From NCBI GenBank assembly GCA_037577475.1, contig CM075192.1, positions 12,805,908 to 12,869,907 on the forward strand: a stretch of 64,000 bases of DNA, written 5' to 3'. Made by a program: the position numbers and the translations under genes. Every line of letters starts with the position of its first letter. Positions within the stretch are counted from its first letter, which is position 1. Source of the stretch: Chaunax sp. Z400. Lineage: Eukaryota; Chordata; Actinopteri; Lophiiformes; Chaunacidae. Shown here in pieces: positions 1 to 11,931 of the stretch. The notes beneath the pieces are model-generated. The model saw only the letters and a list, made by a program, of their open reading frames with translations. It searched no databases and was not told where the DNA came from.

Positions 1-486
1 CTTGGTTGAAAATTGCTCGTATCCCTCGTATCCATGCAGCAGTTCGTAGAACAGCGATCCCAGCTGCCAAACAGTGGTGGAATGGGCCCAGTGAGTGTCG
101 AGATCAAACCATTCTGGAGGAAAGTATTCAGGGGTACCTGGTACACACATCACCAGACAAATGGAAGGAGAGATCAACGTTAAAAGACAGTAAAAGGATG
201 ACAGGGAGATTTGTTTAAAAATGAATGTCATTATTTAAAAACAAATGAGTGATAGAAGCCAAATATCCTACCACTGATGTTATGGTAAGAAGTCTCAACG
301 GAGAAGCTGCTGCAACCAAAGTCGATCACCTGCACTATCGGTTGACCGGAGACGGTTTCAACCAGGACATTTTGTAACTTAATGTCCTGGTGGAAGACAT
401 CGTTGGTATGCATGTGGATGGCTGTATCTACCAGCTGTTTCAGGATCATCTGAGGGAGGAAGAGGAAGAATGTTGTATTTTATATA

Positions 487-527
<41 letters not shown>

Positions 528-2138
528 ATAGAATTCTATATTCTATATAGAATTTCACATGTCAGCCTCTATACCTTTGCCTTGTGTTCGCTGAGGGGTT
601 CTTTGTTGGACTCAAGGTAACTCAGGAGGTCCCTGCAGTTTGGTGGTCTCTCCATGACCAGTATTAGCTGCTTGTCCAGCATATAACAGTCCAGGAGGGG
701 TACTACACCGGATTGTCCACCCGATCCCGGTAGACCTGCAGCTTTCAGCATAAGTGCCACCTCCAGAATGACCTTATATGTCTTCCCCTTGCAACGCTAC
801 AGAAGATAAACACATAAAGGTTCAAGTGGTCAATGATCTGTAGAAAATTCCAACAATGAATGACTTTTTTAGCGGACAGAGCTAAAATATGAGCAACATG
901 TGTTTACTCATCCACAGAACAGTAGGGAAAGAAATATTTAACGTGCACATTTTAATATCAACAGTTGCTGTTCATCATAAAACCAAATTACTCACCACTT
1001 TTTTCCGTTTCACATCTTTCAAGGGAATGTGCTTGATGGCCACCTGCAAGACAGAAACACAAATGATTTAGCTGATATTAACTTTAAACCCACCACGACT
1101 CACCCATTAGTTTGTGGACAACCGTGTTGAATTTGTCATTGTGACTTTTGCATTCTTGTTTTTTCAGAACAGGAAGTGACCAGAGTTGGAGAACAGGGTG
1201 GAGCCAGAGAGGATACACCCTGCTACACCTTTATCCTGATTGGATTTAACTGAGAATCTGAGGACATGCCACGGTAGTGACTTGTATACCTCCTGTAACA
1301 TCTATTTAACTCTAAATTGGATCATTATTTACCAAATGAGAATCATGTTGTGTCCTAGAAGATTTGAAACAAAACGAGTGAGACCATAAACTCATTAGAA
1401 AGCTCGTTAGGAGGACATTAATCAAGTCAGAAATAGGGTCATTTTCTCATTAGCTTTCATACAATTACACTTCCTTTGCTTTTTTTTTTGCTGGACATTG
1501 TAAAGAATTCAGTTTTAAGGCACTTCTGCAGTAACTTCTCTTTTCAGAGCAGAAAAGTCCATCCACTATCACCACAGTCTAAGGTACTTCCAGAGGATCA
1601 GTGAGTGTTATAATGTATGTTAGCATGTGTTTGTGAGACTTACCGGAAAGCGGTCCAGTTTACGGTAGCCCTTATACACCGAACCAAAGCCTCCTTTGCC
1701 GATCAGAGAGTGCTCGGAATATTTCTCCTCAAAATCAGCTGCAAACACACAGAGAGACATTTTTGATTACATTTCTTATTCCAAATACACTCTTATTTGT
1801 GTCTGAAATGATCTGGATTTCATTCCTGACCATAAAATAAGACAAATGTTGTAAAAGTTATTTTGTTTCACATATATCATCTTACCTCTGCTTCTGTTAG
1901 CTGAGGAGGCCAATTTAAAGATTATCTTGTCAGTTGATAATCTGTCAGCGTCCACGTTGAGGACGGGTTTAGGGATGAAGGGCTCAGTTGTACCATCATT
2001 ACAACACCTCTTCTTCTTCTGTTTGGGTGCCTCATCATCATTGTCTCTGGACTCTCGTTTCCTCTTCTCCACGGTGGGATTCACAGGTAGCATTGAACGA
2101 GTCTTTGACCGGGTTGATGCAGCCATGCCGCAGTTCAT
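1..2138 (-). CDS. Pim-like serine/threonine kinase, copy A (3' end outside window)
   Basis: This is a protein kinase of the PIM type, a cytosolic/nuclear Ser/Thr kinase. Coding exons read 5' to 3' on the minus strand: 1886-2138, 1644-1738, 996-1043, 575-796, 272-449, and 1-137 (partial). The ATG at 2138-2136 is the first in frame; the reading frame stays open further upstream but only with a TTG. Exon 1 gives a basic, charged N-terminus with KKKR-type NLS-like clusters. Exon 2 carries the glycine loop (GKGGFGSV), exon 3 the VAIK lysine, exon 5 the catalytic loop HQDIKLQN and DFG, and exon 6 the PIM-like GTPEYFPPEW. The last exon lies left of the window. It is nearly identical to copy B. No stop or frameshift is seen in the visible part. 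The kinase call is sure; the exact PIM subfamily is inferred. Confidence 0.85.
489..523. repeat. TA microsatellite in kinase intron (copy A)
   Basis: A run of TA dinucleotides in intron 4, followed by an AT-rich palindromic stretch (GAATATAGAATTCTATATTC) not found in the other copies. The matching run in copy B is at about 4230-4262; copy C has none. Confidence 0.9.
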
Positions 2139-2258
2139 TATTGTTTCTCTGTTCAGCTGGATGTAAACTAATAAAATCTTGTCTAAAGTTTCACTTTTAT
2201 CCAAACTTCAAAGCATTCAGTCATAGAGACATTCATACGCTATGGTAACCATAAAGGC

Positions 2259-2308
2259 GTTACCATGACAACGCCTTTATGGTATCATAGAGGCGTTGTC
2301 ATGGTAAC
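2259..2308. promoter_or_regulatory. Pair of RFX X-box motifs upstream of kinase copy A
   Basis: GTTACCATGACAAC (2259-2272) and GTTGTCATGGTAAC (2295-2308) both match the RFX consensus GTHNYYATRRNAAC at every fixed position. They are reverse complements of each other, so they also form an inverted repeat. They lie 120-170 bp upstream of the start codon at 2138, in promoter position. RFX factors drive ciliary and spermatogenic genes in vertebrates; binding here is inferred. Confidence 0.6.
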
Positions 2309-3081
2309 AGCAACTTGTAATTCATCAGACAGGATTTCTGAATTTTGTTGTCAGTTTAGTTGTTTGTTAGTTTTTTTTTCGTGTGCACGCGCACGCGCTG
2401 GGGGGGGCCGCATGGCGAGTCCAATCAACTCCAAACTTGACATAATGAATAAGAGTCCCGACCTGAAGACATCTTTATTTATTTTATTTCATTTGTTTAT
2501 TTGACAGGAACAGCGCACAGCTTCTTAGCTGTGCCAGAGTTAGCTATAAGCTAATTGACATCTGTAGTCCCTGGGCAGGAGACAAAGAAAACATCACTGT
2601 CAAGACAGTTGACTACGGAGGCCCTCTGGTGACATTGGGAAAAAAATAAATAATGCGTGGCCACGGGTTAGGAATCTCGTTGGAACGAGTTAGCAACTCG
2701 TTGCAACGCGTTAGTTTGTTGTGGCCAGAACATATTAGACCGATTGTCATCTCCATGCAGTTACTGTTCGTTGTTGTTTTAACCACTTTGCTCGGTTCCC
2801 AACCATATTGTTTGGTTCCCAAGGAAATGTTGGTCTGTTTTCATATTCTCATCATTTGGTTCATAAGTTATAAAACATAGCAAAAAATACCTTTCATGAT
2901 TGATCCAAGATGATACATTTAATTGCTTGTTTTGACTGACAACAGACTTTTGACAGTATTGTTATGAATCTCAATTGAATTTGAGAGCATATCTGGCATG
3001 TAATGAACTGCACTTAATTATGTGAACCACAAGTGGGAATAAAGGAATTAAATGCAGAACAACTTTCATTTGTCTGTTTTC

Positions 3082-3087
3082 TTTATT
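3082..3087 (-). terminator. Poly(A) signal AATAAA, kinase copy B
   Basis: AATAAA on the minus strand lies about 350 nt past the stop codon at 3440. It is a plausible 3' end for copy B. Confidence 0.5.
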
Positions 3088-3439
3088 ATCTGTAAATTGT
3101 TCACAAAAAGCAAAGCAAGCAAAATGTATAAGTTAAAGATATAAAAGTTCTCCTGGACAGAAAACACAAGTGCTGGTCCTCAGTACATTTCATCCACTGG
3201 ATGCTGTGTTCTCAATCCTACATTAGCACTGGCTCCTGATTCAGCCCAAGCTCTCTAAGAAGACGAGGAAAAACTCCCCCAAATCCTGAACTGGTGAGAA
3301 AATTTTGAGGAAACGGTGGAGAAATCGTTTCTAAAAGAGATCCCCTCTAAGATCCAGTCGAGTAGACAGCAGACAGGAATGAGGTGGGCTCCAGTGTATC
3401 TCAGCAGGACCCAAGGCTTTGGGTAGATGGATGGCTCAT

Positions 3440-4226
3440 CTACAGGCCTGCCAGGGCAGGATGCAGCTGTAGCTCCTCCAGAGTGGCTCGCTTCAGAGGG
3501 TTTCTGTCCAGACACATGTTCAGCAGGGACTTGACATCTGAAAAGCATCAGGGAAATCAGGAGATCAAATGTTAAAGAGGGCAGTTGTAGTGATCCAAAG
3601 AAACAAGAAAAACAAGGAATCTGAAGATTACACGCTTTCAATAAGAAATACTTTCTATTATGACACTGCCTGGGTGTATTAGTGTGTTTCTGACCTGAAG
3701 ACAGTTCACTGTTGATTTTAATCTTGTTTCTGATTAAATTCTTAGTTGAAAATTGCTTGTATCCCTCGTATCCATGCAGCAGTTCGTAGAACAGCGATCC
3801 CAGCTGCCAAACAGTGGTGGAATGGGCCCAGTGAGTGTTGAGATCAAACCATTCTGGAGGAAAGTATTCAGGGGTACCTGGTACACACATCACCAGACAA
3901 ATGGAAGGAGAGATCAACGTTAAAAGACAGTAAAAGGATGACAGGGAGATTTGTTTAAAAATGAATGTCATTATTTAAAAACAAATGAGTGATAGAAGCC
4001 AAATATCCTACCACTGATGTTATGGTAAGAAGTCTCAACGGAGAAGCTGCTGCAACCAAAGTCGATCACCTGCACTATCGGTTGACCGGAGACGGTTTCA
4101 ACCAGGACATTTTGTAACTTAATGTCCTGGTGGAAGACATCGTTGGTATGCATGTGGATGGCTGTATCTACCAGCTGTTTCAGGATCATCTGAGGGAGGA
4201 AGAGGAAGAATGTTGTATTTTATATA

Positions 4227-4257
<31 letters not shown>

Positions 4258-5889
4258 CTGTATATAGTATTTGCTTTTCTGTTGCACACATCAACATTTC
4301 ATTTCACATGTCAGCCTCTATACCTTTGCCTTGTGTTCGCTGAGGGGTTCTTTGTTGGACTCAAGGTAACTCAGGAGGTCCCTGCAGTTTGGTGGTCTCT
4401 CCATGACCAGTATTAGCTCCTTGTGCAGCATATAGCAGTCCAGGAGGGGTACTACACCGGATTGTCCACCCGATCCCGGTAGACCTGCAGCTTTCAGCAT
4501 AAGTGCCACCTCCAGAATGACCTTATATGCCTTCCCCTTGCAACGCTACAGAAGATAAACACATAAAGGTTCAAGTGGTCAATGATCTGTAGAAAATTCC
4601 AACAATGAATGACTTTTTTAGCGGACAGAGCTAAAATATGAGCAACATGTGTTTACTCATCCACAGAACAGTAGGGAAAGAAATATTTAACGTGCACATT
4701 TTAATATCAACAGTTGCTGTTCATCATAAAACCAAATTACTCACCACTTTTTTCCGTTTCACATCTTTCAAGGGAATGTGCTTGATGGCCACCTGCAAGA
4801 CAGAAACACAAATGATTTAGCTGATATTAACTTTAAACCCACCACGACTCACCCATTAGTTTGTGGACAACCGTGTTGAATTTGTCATTGTGACTTTTGC
4901 ATTCTTGTTTTTTCAGAACAGGAAGTGACCAGAGTTGGACAACAGGGTGGAGCCAGAGAGGATACACCCTGCTACACCTTTATCCTGATTGGATTTAACT
5001 GAGAATCTGAGGACATGCCACGGTAGTGACTTGTATACCTCCTGTAACATCTATTTAACTCTAAATTGGATCATTATTTACCAAATGAGAATCATGTTGT
5101 GTCCTAGAAGATTTGAAACAAAACGAGTGAGACCATAAACTCATTAGAAAGCTCGTTAGGAGGACATTAATCAAGTCAGAAATAGGGTCATTTTCTCATT
5201 AGCTTTCATACAATTACACTTCTTTTGCTTTTTTTTTTTGCTGGACATTGTAAAGAATTCAGTTTTAAGGCACTTCTGCAGTAACTTCTCTTTTCAGAGC
5301 AGAAAAGTCCATCCACTATCACCACAGTCTAAGGTACTTCCAGAGGATCAGTGAGTGTTATAATGTATGTTAGCATGTGTTTGTGAGACTTACCGGAAAG
5401 CGGTCCAGTTTACGGTAGCCCTTATACACCGAACCAAAGCCTCCTTTGCCGATCAGAGAGCGCTCGGAATATTTCTCCTCAAAATCAGCTGCAAACACAC
5501 AGAGAGACATTTTTGATTACATTTCTTATTCCAAATACACTCTTATTTGTGTCTGAAATGATCTGGATTTCATTCCTGACCATAAAATAAGACAAAATGT
5601 TGTAAAAGTAATTTTGTTTCACATATATCATCTTACCTCTGCTTCTGTTAGCTGAGGAGGCCAATTTAAAGATTATCTTGTCAGTTGATAATCTGTCAGC
5701 GTCCACGTTGAGGACGGGTTTAGGGATGAAGGGCTCAGTTGTACCATCATTACAACACCTCTTCTTCTTCTGTTTGGGTGCCTCATCATCATTGTCTCTG
5801 GACTCTCGTTTCCTCTTCTCCACGGTGGGATTCACAGGTAGCATTGAACGAGTCTTTGACCGGGTTGATGCAGCCATGCCGCAGTTCAT
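3440..5889 (-). CDS. Pim-like serine/threonine kinase, copy B (complete)
   Basis: Seven coding exons: 5637-5889, 5394-5488, 4745-4792, 4324-4545, 4012-4189, 3695-3877, 3440-3537. Phases match at every junction and total 1077 nt, giving 358 aa. Residues 1-84 are a basic, probably disordered N-terminus. The kinase domain follows: glycine loop G98-K-G-G-F-G-S-V105, ATP lysine K120 in VAIK, a candidate alpha-C glutamate near E144, catalytic loop H226-Q-D-I-K-L-Q-N233, D249-F-G, and PPEW 272-275. The last exon ends with a subdomain-XI-like DRNPLKRATLEEL helix. The usual HRD arginine is Gln (Q227), but the catalytic Asp and Asn remain. PIM family members phosphorylate basic-context substrates and are regulated mainly by expression level; fish carry many PIM-like genes. 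The substrate is unknown. An intact frame and clean splice sites argue for a working gene. Confidence 0.88.
4230..4262. repeat. TA microsatellite in kinase intron (copy B)
   Basis: A TA run at the same intronic place as in copy A but shorter. It explains most of the 11-bp difference in unit length between copies. Confidence 0.9.
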
Positions 5890-6009
5890 TATTGTTTCTC
5901 TGTTCAGCTGGATGTAAACTAATAAAATCTTGTCTAAAGTTTCACTTTTATCCAAACTTCAAAGCATTCAGTCATAGAGACATTCATACGCTATGGTAAC
6001 CATTAAGGC

Positions 6010-6059
6010 GTTACCATGACAACGCCTTTATGGTATCATAGAGGCGTTGTCATGGTAAC
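6010..6059. promoter_or_regulatory. Pair of RFX X-box motifs upstream of kinase copy B
   Basis: This is the same inverted X-box pair as upstream of copy A, at 6010-6023 and 6046-6059, with both sites intact. The start codon is at 5889. A GC-rich stretch (around 6131-6165) lies a little further upstream. Confidence 0.6.
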
Positions 6060-6832
6060 AGCAACTTGTAATTCATCAGACAGGATTTCTGAATTTTGTT
6101 GTCAGTTTAGTTGTTTGTTAGTTTTTTTTTCGTGTGCACGCGCACGCGCTGGGGGGGGCCGCATGGCGAGTCCAATCAACTCCAAACTTGACATAATGAA
6201 TAAGAGTCCCGACCTGAAGACATCTTTATTTATTTTATTTCATTTGTTTATTTGACAGGAACAGCGCACAGCTTCTTAGCTGTGCCAGAGTTAGCTATAA
6301 GCTAATTGACATCTGTAGTCCCTGGGCAGGAGACAAAGAAAACATCACTGTCAAGACAGTTGACTACGGAGGCCCTCTGGTGACATTGGGAAAAAAATAA
6401 ATAATGCGTGGCCACGGGTTAGGAATCTCGTTGGAACGAGTTAGCAACTCGTTGCGACGCGTTAGTTTGTTGTGGCCAGAACATATTAGACCGATTGTCA
6501 TCTCCATGCAGTTACTGTTCGTTGTTGTTTTAACCACTTTGCTCGGTTCCCAACCATATTGTTTGGTTCCCAAGGAAATGTTGGTCTGTTTTCATATTCT
6601 CATCATTTGGTTCATAAGTTATAAAACATAGCAAAAAATACCTTTCATGATTGATCCAAGATGATACATTTAATTGCTTGTTTTGACTGACAACAGACTT
6701 TTGACAGTATTGTTATGAATCTCAATTGAATTTGAGAGCATATCTGGCATGAAATGAACTGCACTTAATTATGTGAACCACAAGTGGGAATAAAGGAATT
6801 AAATGCAGAACAACTTTCATTTGTCTGTTTTC

Positions 6833-6838
6833 TTTATT
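6833..6838 (-). terminator. Poly(A) signal AATAAA, kinase copy C
   Basis: This is the duplicate of the signal at 3082-3087, about 350 nt past the copy C stop at 7191. Confidence 0.45.
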
Positions 6839-7190
6839 ATCTGTGAATTGTTCACAAAAAGCAAAGCAAGCAAAATGTATAAGTTAAAGATATAAAAGTT
6901 CTCCTGGACAGAAAACACAAGTGCTGGTCCTCAGTACATTTCATCCACTGGATACTGTGTTCTCAATCCTACATTAGCACTGGCTCCTGATTCAGCCCAA
7001 GCTCTCTAAGAAGACGAGGAAAAACTCCCCCAAATCCTGAACTGGTGAGAAAATTTTGAGGAAACGGTGGAGAAATCATTTCAAAAAGAGATCCCCTCTA
7101 AGATCCAGTCGAGTAGACAGCAGACAGGAATGAGGTGGGCTCCAGTGTATCTCAGCAGGACCCAAGGCTTTGGGTAGATGGATGGCTCAT

Positions 7191-8265
7191 CTACAGGCCT
7201 GCCAGGGCAGGATGCAGCTGTAGCTCCTCCAGAGTGGCTCGCTTCAGAGGGTTTCTGTCCAGACACATGTTCAGCAGGGACTTGACATCTGAAAAGCATC
7301 AGGGAAATCAGGAGATCAAATGTTAAAGAGGGCAGTTGTAGTGATCCAAAGAAACAAGAAAAACAAGGAATCTGAAGATTACACGCTTTCAATAAGAAAT
7401 ACTTTCTATTATGACACTGCCTGGGTGTATTAGTGTGTTTCTGACCTGAAGACAGTTCACTGTTGATTTTAATCTTGTTTCTGATTAAATTCTTAGTTGA
7501 AAATTGCTCGTATCCCTCGTATCCATGCAGCAGTTCGTAGAACAGCGATCCCAGCTGCCAAACAGTGGTGGAATGGGCCCAGTGAGTGTCGAGATCAAAC
7601 CATTCTGGAGGAAAGTATTCAGGGGTACCTGGTACACACATCACCAGACAAATGGAAGGAGAGATCAACGTTAAAAGACAGTAAAAGGATGACAGGGAGA
7701 TTTGTTTAAAAATGAATGTCATTATTTAAAAACAAATGAGTGATAGAAGCCAAATATCCTACCACTGATCCTATGGTAAGAAGTCTCAACGGAGAAGCTG
7801 CTGCAACCAAAGTCGATCACCTGCACTATCGGTTGACCGGAGACAGTTTCAACCAGGACATTTTGTAACTTAATGTCCTGGTGGAAGACATCGTTGGTAT
7901 GCATATGGATGGCTGTATCTACCAGCTGTTTCAGGATCATCTGAGGGTGGAAGAGGAAGAATGTTGTATTTTATATACTGTATATAGTATTTGCTTTTCT
8001 GTTGCACACATCAACATTTCATTTCACATGTCAGCCTCTATACCTTTGCCTTGTGTTCGCTGAGGGGTTCTTTGTTGGACTCAAGGTAACTCAGGATGTC
8101 CCTGCAGTTTGGTGGTCTCTCCATGACCAGTATTAGCTCCTTGTCCAGCATATAGCAGTCCAGGAGGGGTACTACACCGGATTGTCCACCCGATCCCGGT
8201 AGACCTGCAGCTTTCAGCATAAGTGCCACCTCCAGAATGACCTTATATACCTTCCCCTTGCAATG
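7191..8265 (-). pseudogene. Pim-like kinase, copy C, 5'-truncated
   Basis: Exons homologous to copy B exons 4-7 are present with good splice sites and open frames: 8044-8265, 7763-7940, 7446-7628, 7191-7288. They encode the hinge region, the HQDIKLQN loop, DFG, PPEW and the C-terminal helix, then a stop. Homology to copies A and B ends at about 8316, inside the intron before exon 4. I find no replacement for exons 1-3, so the glycine loop and the VAIK lysine are missing. Without them a kinase cannot bind ATP normally. Small substitutions (for example Asn to Arg before the ISG at the exon 5 end) show some divergence from copies A and B. It is most likely a truncated duplicate. It could still be expressed as a 3' fragment or be fused to an unseen upstream exon. 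Confidence 0.8.
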
Positions 8266-8316
8266 CTACAGAAGATAAACACATAAAGGTTCAAGTGGTC
8301 AATGATCTGTAGAAAA

Positions 8317-9990
8317 TATGACATGTAATAAATATGACATCATTTTTAGTTCGACATACTCCTGTTAGCAAATGTATCCACATTGGACCTCAACGTGCCT
8401 CATCAGGCAACATTTATATTTTATAACTCTTAGCCTTTAAGATGGCTAACATTAAACTTGTTAAATGCCATATTAGTGTCTTTTTCATTTAAAGCCACTT
8501 AGCCAGCACTGAGTTGTTCCAAAATTTACCCATCAGCTTTTACATTTGCCAAGCGTCCACATTGGTCAGCTATACTAAACAGTTTGTTTTATCACCAAAA
8601 TAAGATCATCTGTTTAAATAAAAAAACTTTCTTTAGTCCTATCATGTTATCATACCACAGCCCTAATTCTTTTCCTTGCTGATACATGGATTACTCAGTT
8701 CTTGCAGCTGTGCACCAGTTACAGCATGCACACTGCCTGTTGTGCCATAACAATGAATGAATTGAATCACAGTCTGTTATACTGGAAAAGATTTTCAAAC
8801 AAGGTTTTGGACATCGTTTCCAGAAGGTCTATCTGCTGACTCACAGTAGATACATGCCTACTACATGATCCACTCTTGAAATGGTGAGAAATGTTTATTA
8901 CAGCAGATGTGATAATTGATCAGTCAGAAAGTCTTTGGTGCTTAGACTGATCAGGGAGATTGTGATTTAAGAGGATCTTCCCTGAACAGCAGCTTTTTCA
9001 GTAAAGAAAAAGATCTCAGGTTCATGTATCTTGTAGAACTCAGTGAGACTGCAGCTGGACGGACCTCTCTCAAGGTGACATCTCCTGCTGATCAATGTCC
9101 ATATCATGATGTGCCTGGGCCAATGTGAAACGAACTGCTGTGATTGGTGCAGACTTCACACATGATAGTAGCCAAATGAATGTTGACTTTTACTTTTTTA
9201 TGAAGGAAAACAATATTTGTCTGTATTGTGTTTTTAAATGTCAATTTCAATCATTCAAAATGAAAGTTAAGAAAGTATTTAAACACTAAGTCTTGTAGGA
9301 TGGGCCAAATGTACAAGTACAACGGTGCACATGCTAACATTTGCTAATTACCACAAAGGAAAAAATATATCACATACAGTAGTACAACTCCAGACTATCA
9401 GTCATTAGTTTAGGACAAGTCTTGCCCTCATGTTGATGCTGCAGGATTTTGTTCATTTCATGCCTACAAATTGATTTAGAGAGATTACAGAAACAAGGGC
9501 GTGAGAGAGGGATCAGTTTCCCAGATTAACTCATATCAGAGTTGTTATAGAATGTAGTTCTCAAATGTATGTGTTCTAATCAAGGGCCGACAAGACGTTC
9601 TGTCTATTTAGAAAAAAAATGTGTTTCACACTTTGAAATGAAACATGAAATTGTACACACTTATTTTTCATTTGGATTTGAGAATCTTATTTTTCATTTG
9701 GACATCATCTGCAGAATTGTCACCATATGCTGACCAGTTTCTCTCCAAATCTTAGGGCCTTTACCTGTTAACTTTGTGCTATAGTGGTAGATATTACCAA
9801 ACACATTTTCAGTTAATCAAATTACTGAAAAGTGAACATCATATAGGTAACCCAGAAGTTTTGAGACAAACTATGGTGGTGAAATTACAGTCATGTTTTT
9901 GCACTGCAGTGTATTTAAAGTTATGATCCATTCATATCCATTTCCATCATATGACTTAGTGTAAAAAGAACAAAGGAGTACATCAAAAAC
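8317..9990. other. Intergenic region, no gene seen
   Basis: Unique-looking AT-rich DNA right of the kinase array. I see no kinase exons 1-3, no convincing splice-bounded reading frame and no clear repeat. Confidence 0.6.
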
Positions 9991-9991
9991 C

Positions 9992-9997
9992 TTTATT
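9992..9997 (-). terminator. Poly(A) signal AATAAA, probable 3' end of the ZPLD1-like gene
   Basis: AATAAA on the minus strand about 490 nt past the stop codon at 10484. An 84-codon frame (9983-10237, minus) would then be 3' UTR; it matches no family I know. Confidence 0.4.
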
Positions 9998-10483
9998 TAG
10001 ATCTGTACATAAGTGTCCAACTTGATTTAAATCAGACAGTTTTTCATCATTCACACCAACCTGTTCGACAATCCATGTGTTAATAAAGGCAGACAAACTT
10101 GTAATCTCAGTTTCATTGTGTGTTTCATCAAAGAGAAAAGCAGGAGTACATTTTTCACCACTCTCATTGAAAGCATTTTTGAAGTACACAATTTCAGACT
10201 CATTACAAATGATGACACTATTTATTAAATAGTTCAATATGACAACAAAATTATAATACTCTCATCTCCACATTAATATACTATGTGCTTCTTAATGATT
10301 AAAACGTTGCAGACCTAGACTACTGCTGACCACCTTGTTATAATGTTGTTTATGAAATGAAAAAGTTAAATGTATGACAGTATGATATATCTATCTATCT
10401 GTTGACTTGTTTTGCTATTTCTACAGTATTAAACTGGCAGTTTGGGAAAGGCCTGAAGGGGCTCAACTCTCAGTGAGGTGATA

Positions 10484-11869
10484 TTACTGAATGATTGTTT
10501 TTCTCTGTCTGAGATACAATGCAAAGCAAGCAGGCATTGCTAGGAGGAGAACAGCTAGGATAACGATGCAGCCGATTACAGCCAACACAGGACTGCTGTA
10601 GTTGCTTTCAGATGACGCAGCTGTGTGAGCAGGGGGGGAAAAACATAATAATATCAGATAATATTATATATTAGGGGTGCATTAATGTTGCTAATTGTTG
10701 ACCGAGCAAGAAGTGACCAAGAAAATAGTCACTCAAACACAAATATTCTTCTCTTTGCACTTCATTCGCCTTTACAAAACTTTCAGGACTTCACATATAA
10801 TGAAGATTCTTACCGTGTGAGGCTGAGGACGTCTTTGCATCCTCTGAAAAATGAAGCCAAAGCTATGGTCAGTAATGGACAGGACTGACTTTTGTATTAT
10901 TATTGATTGAATTAAGTGATTAAATGTCATTTTAAAAAGAGAGTCAGATGAAAAGTCAGCTTTTATTAGCATAGTGACTTTGAAACTTGGGAAAACAGCC
11001 TGGATCTGTCCAAGGATTAAAATATTCACCTCCCAGAACCTCTGAAGCACAATAATTATCATGTTGGCCACATCTTTTGTATCCATACTAAATATGTGTA
11101 AATGTTACAGTTTAAGGTTTTCCATTTTCTGTCTTTATTCTAAGCTGCTGACTGTAGCTTCATATTTAGCAAACATGCGTGAGTGGTATTGACGCCATTT
11201 TTGGTAACAAAGTGAACAATCAGATTTCCCTAAATGCTGAGCTATTCCTCTCCACAAATAAAGATGGTCATTGGTCTTTAATTTTGAGTGTCCTCCCAAG
11301 AAAAACAGCAGCATCAATCATTTCAGCAAGAAGCTTGCCCAAAACAGAGCTGCGCTGTAAAAAGGAGGAGGAGGCAAGGTGACTTTATAAAGCCACAAAA
11401 TCTGTTTGTTTCAACTTACAACCAACTTTCAACACTGCATTCTTTGACAGTTTGATCTGATCATTCCATAACCTAAAGCACATTTAAATTATGGTCAACA
11501 TTAAGACAAAAGTCTCCTAAGTTAAACGAGGCTGCCATTTTAAGCCAAACTAATCAAGTTGTTTTTGTGCCTAAACTTTTAAATCTTAAACCGTACTGTT
11601 GCCGTGGGTTTCCATTATCTGGTAGTTATTGATTTTTATCTATCCATCTATTTATCTAGCTATCTATCTATCTATAAACATTTTTTTAGAATTCATAATT
11701 TTAAAAGTATGGTTTTATATTCATCAAAAAGCATACATTAAGTTATTATTTGGGTCTAAACAAGAGCATGCATTCAGACTAAATAAACCGAGCAAATCAA
11801 AATTTGCCCATTTTATGGTAACATTGTTTTCTTTAGCATTTGTATTTTAGTTCAGCACATAGAATATTG

Positions 11870-11931
<62 letters not shown>

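Larger units (their letters stand above)
1..8316. repeat. Tandem segmental duplication, unit about 3.75 kb
   Basis: The sequence from the left edge repeats at an offset of 3740-3751 bp, covering exons, introns and spacers of the Pim-like kinase. Examples: the exon 5 block at 231-449 recurs at 3971-4189 and 7722-7940, and the X-box spacer near 2259 recurs near 6010. The offset varies because of a TA microsatellite and a few indels. Copies A and B differ at only scattered bases over kilobases. The third unit stops at about 8316, which marks one edge of the duplicated block; the left edge is not seen. Confidence 0.95.

Noticed and set aside
3384..3575. Small plus-strand genes inside the kinase array (also 7135-7326, 1988-2248, 2265-2504)
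   Set aside because: They overlap minus-strand exons or promoter DNA and repeat only because the unit is duplicated.
5485..5955. Longer N-terminus for the Pim-like kinase starting at 5955 (also 2204 in copy A)
   Set aside because: The codon at 5955-5953 is TTG, not ATG. The first ATG in frame is at 5889, so that start was used.
9983..10237. 84-codon frame as a separate gene
   Set aside because: It lies just past the ZPLD1-like stop, next to an AATAAA, so 3' UTR is simpler; no family recognised.
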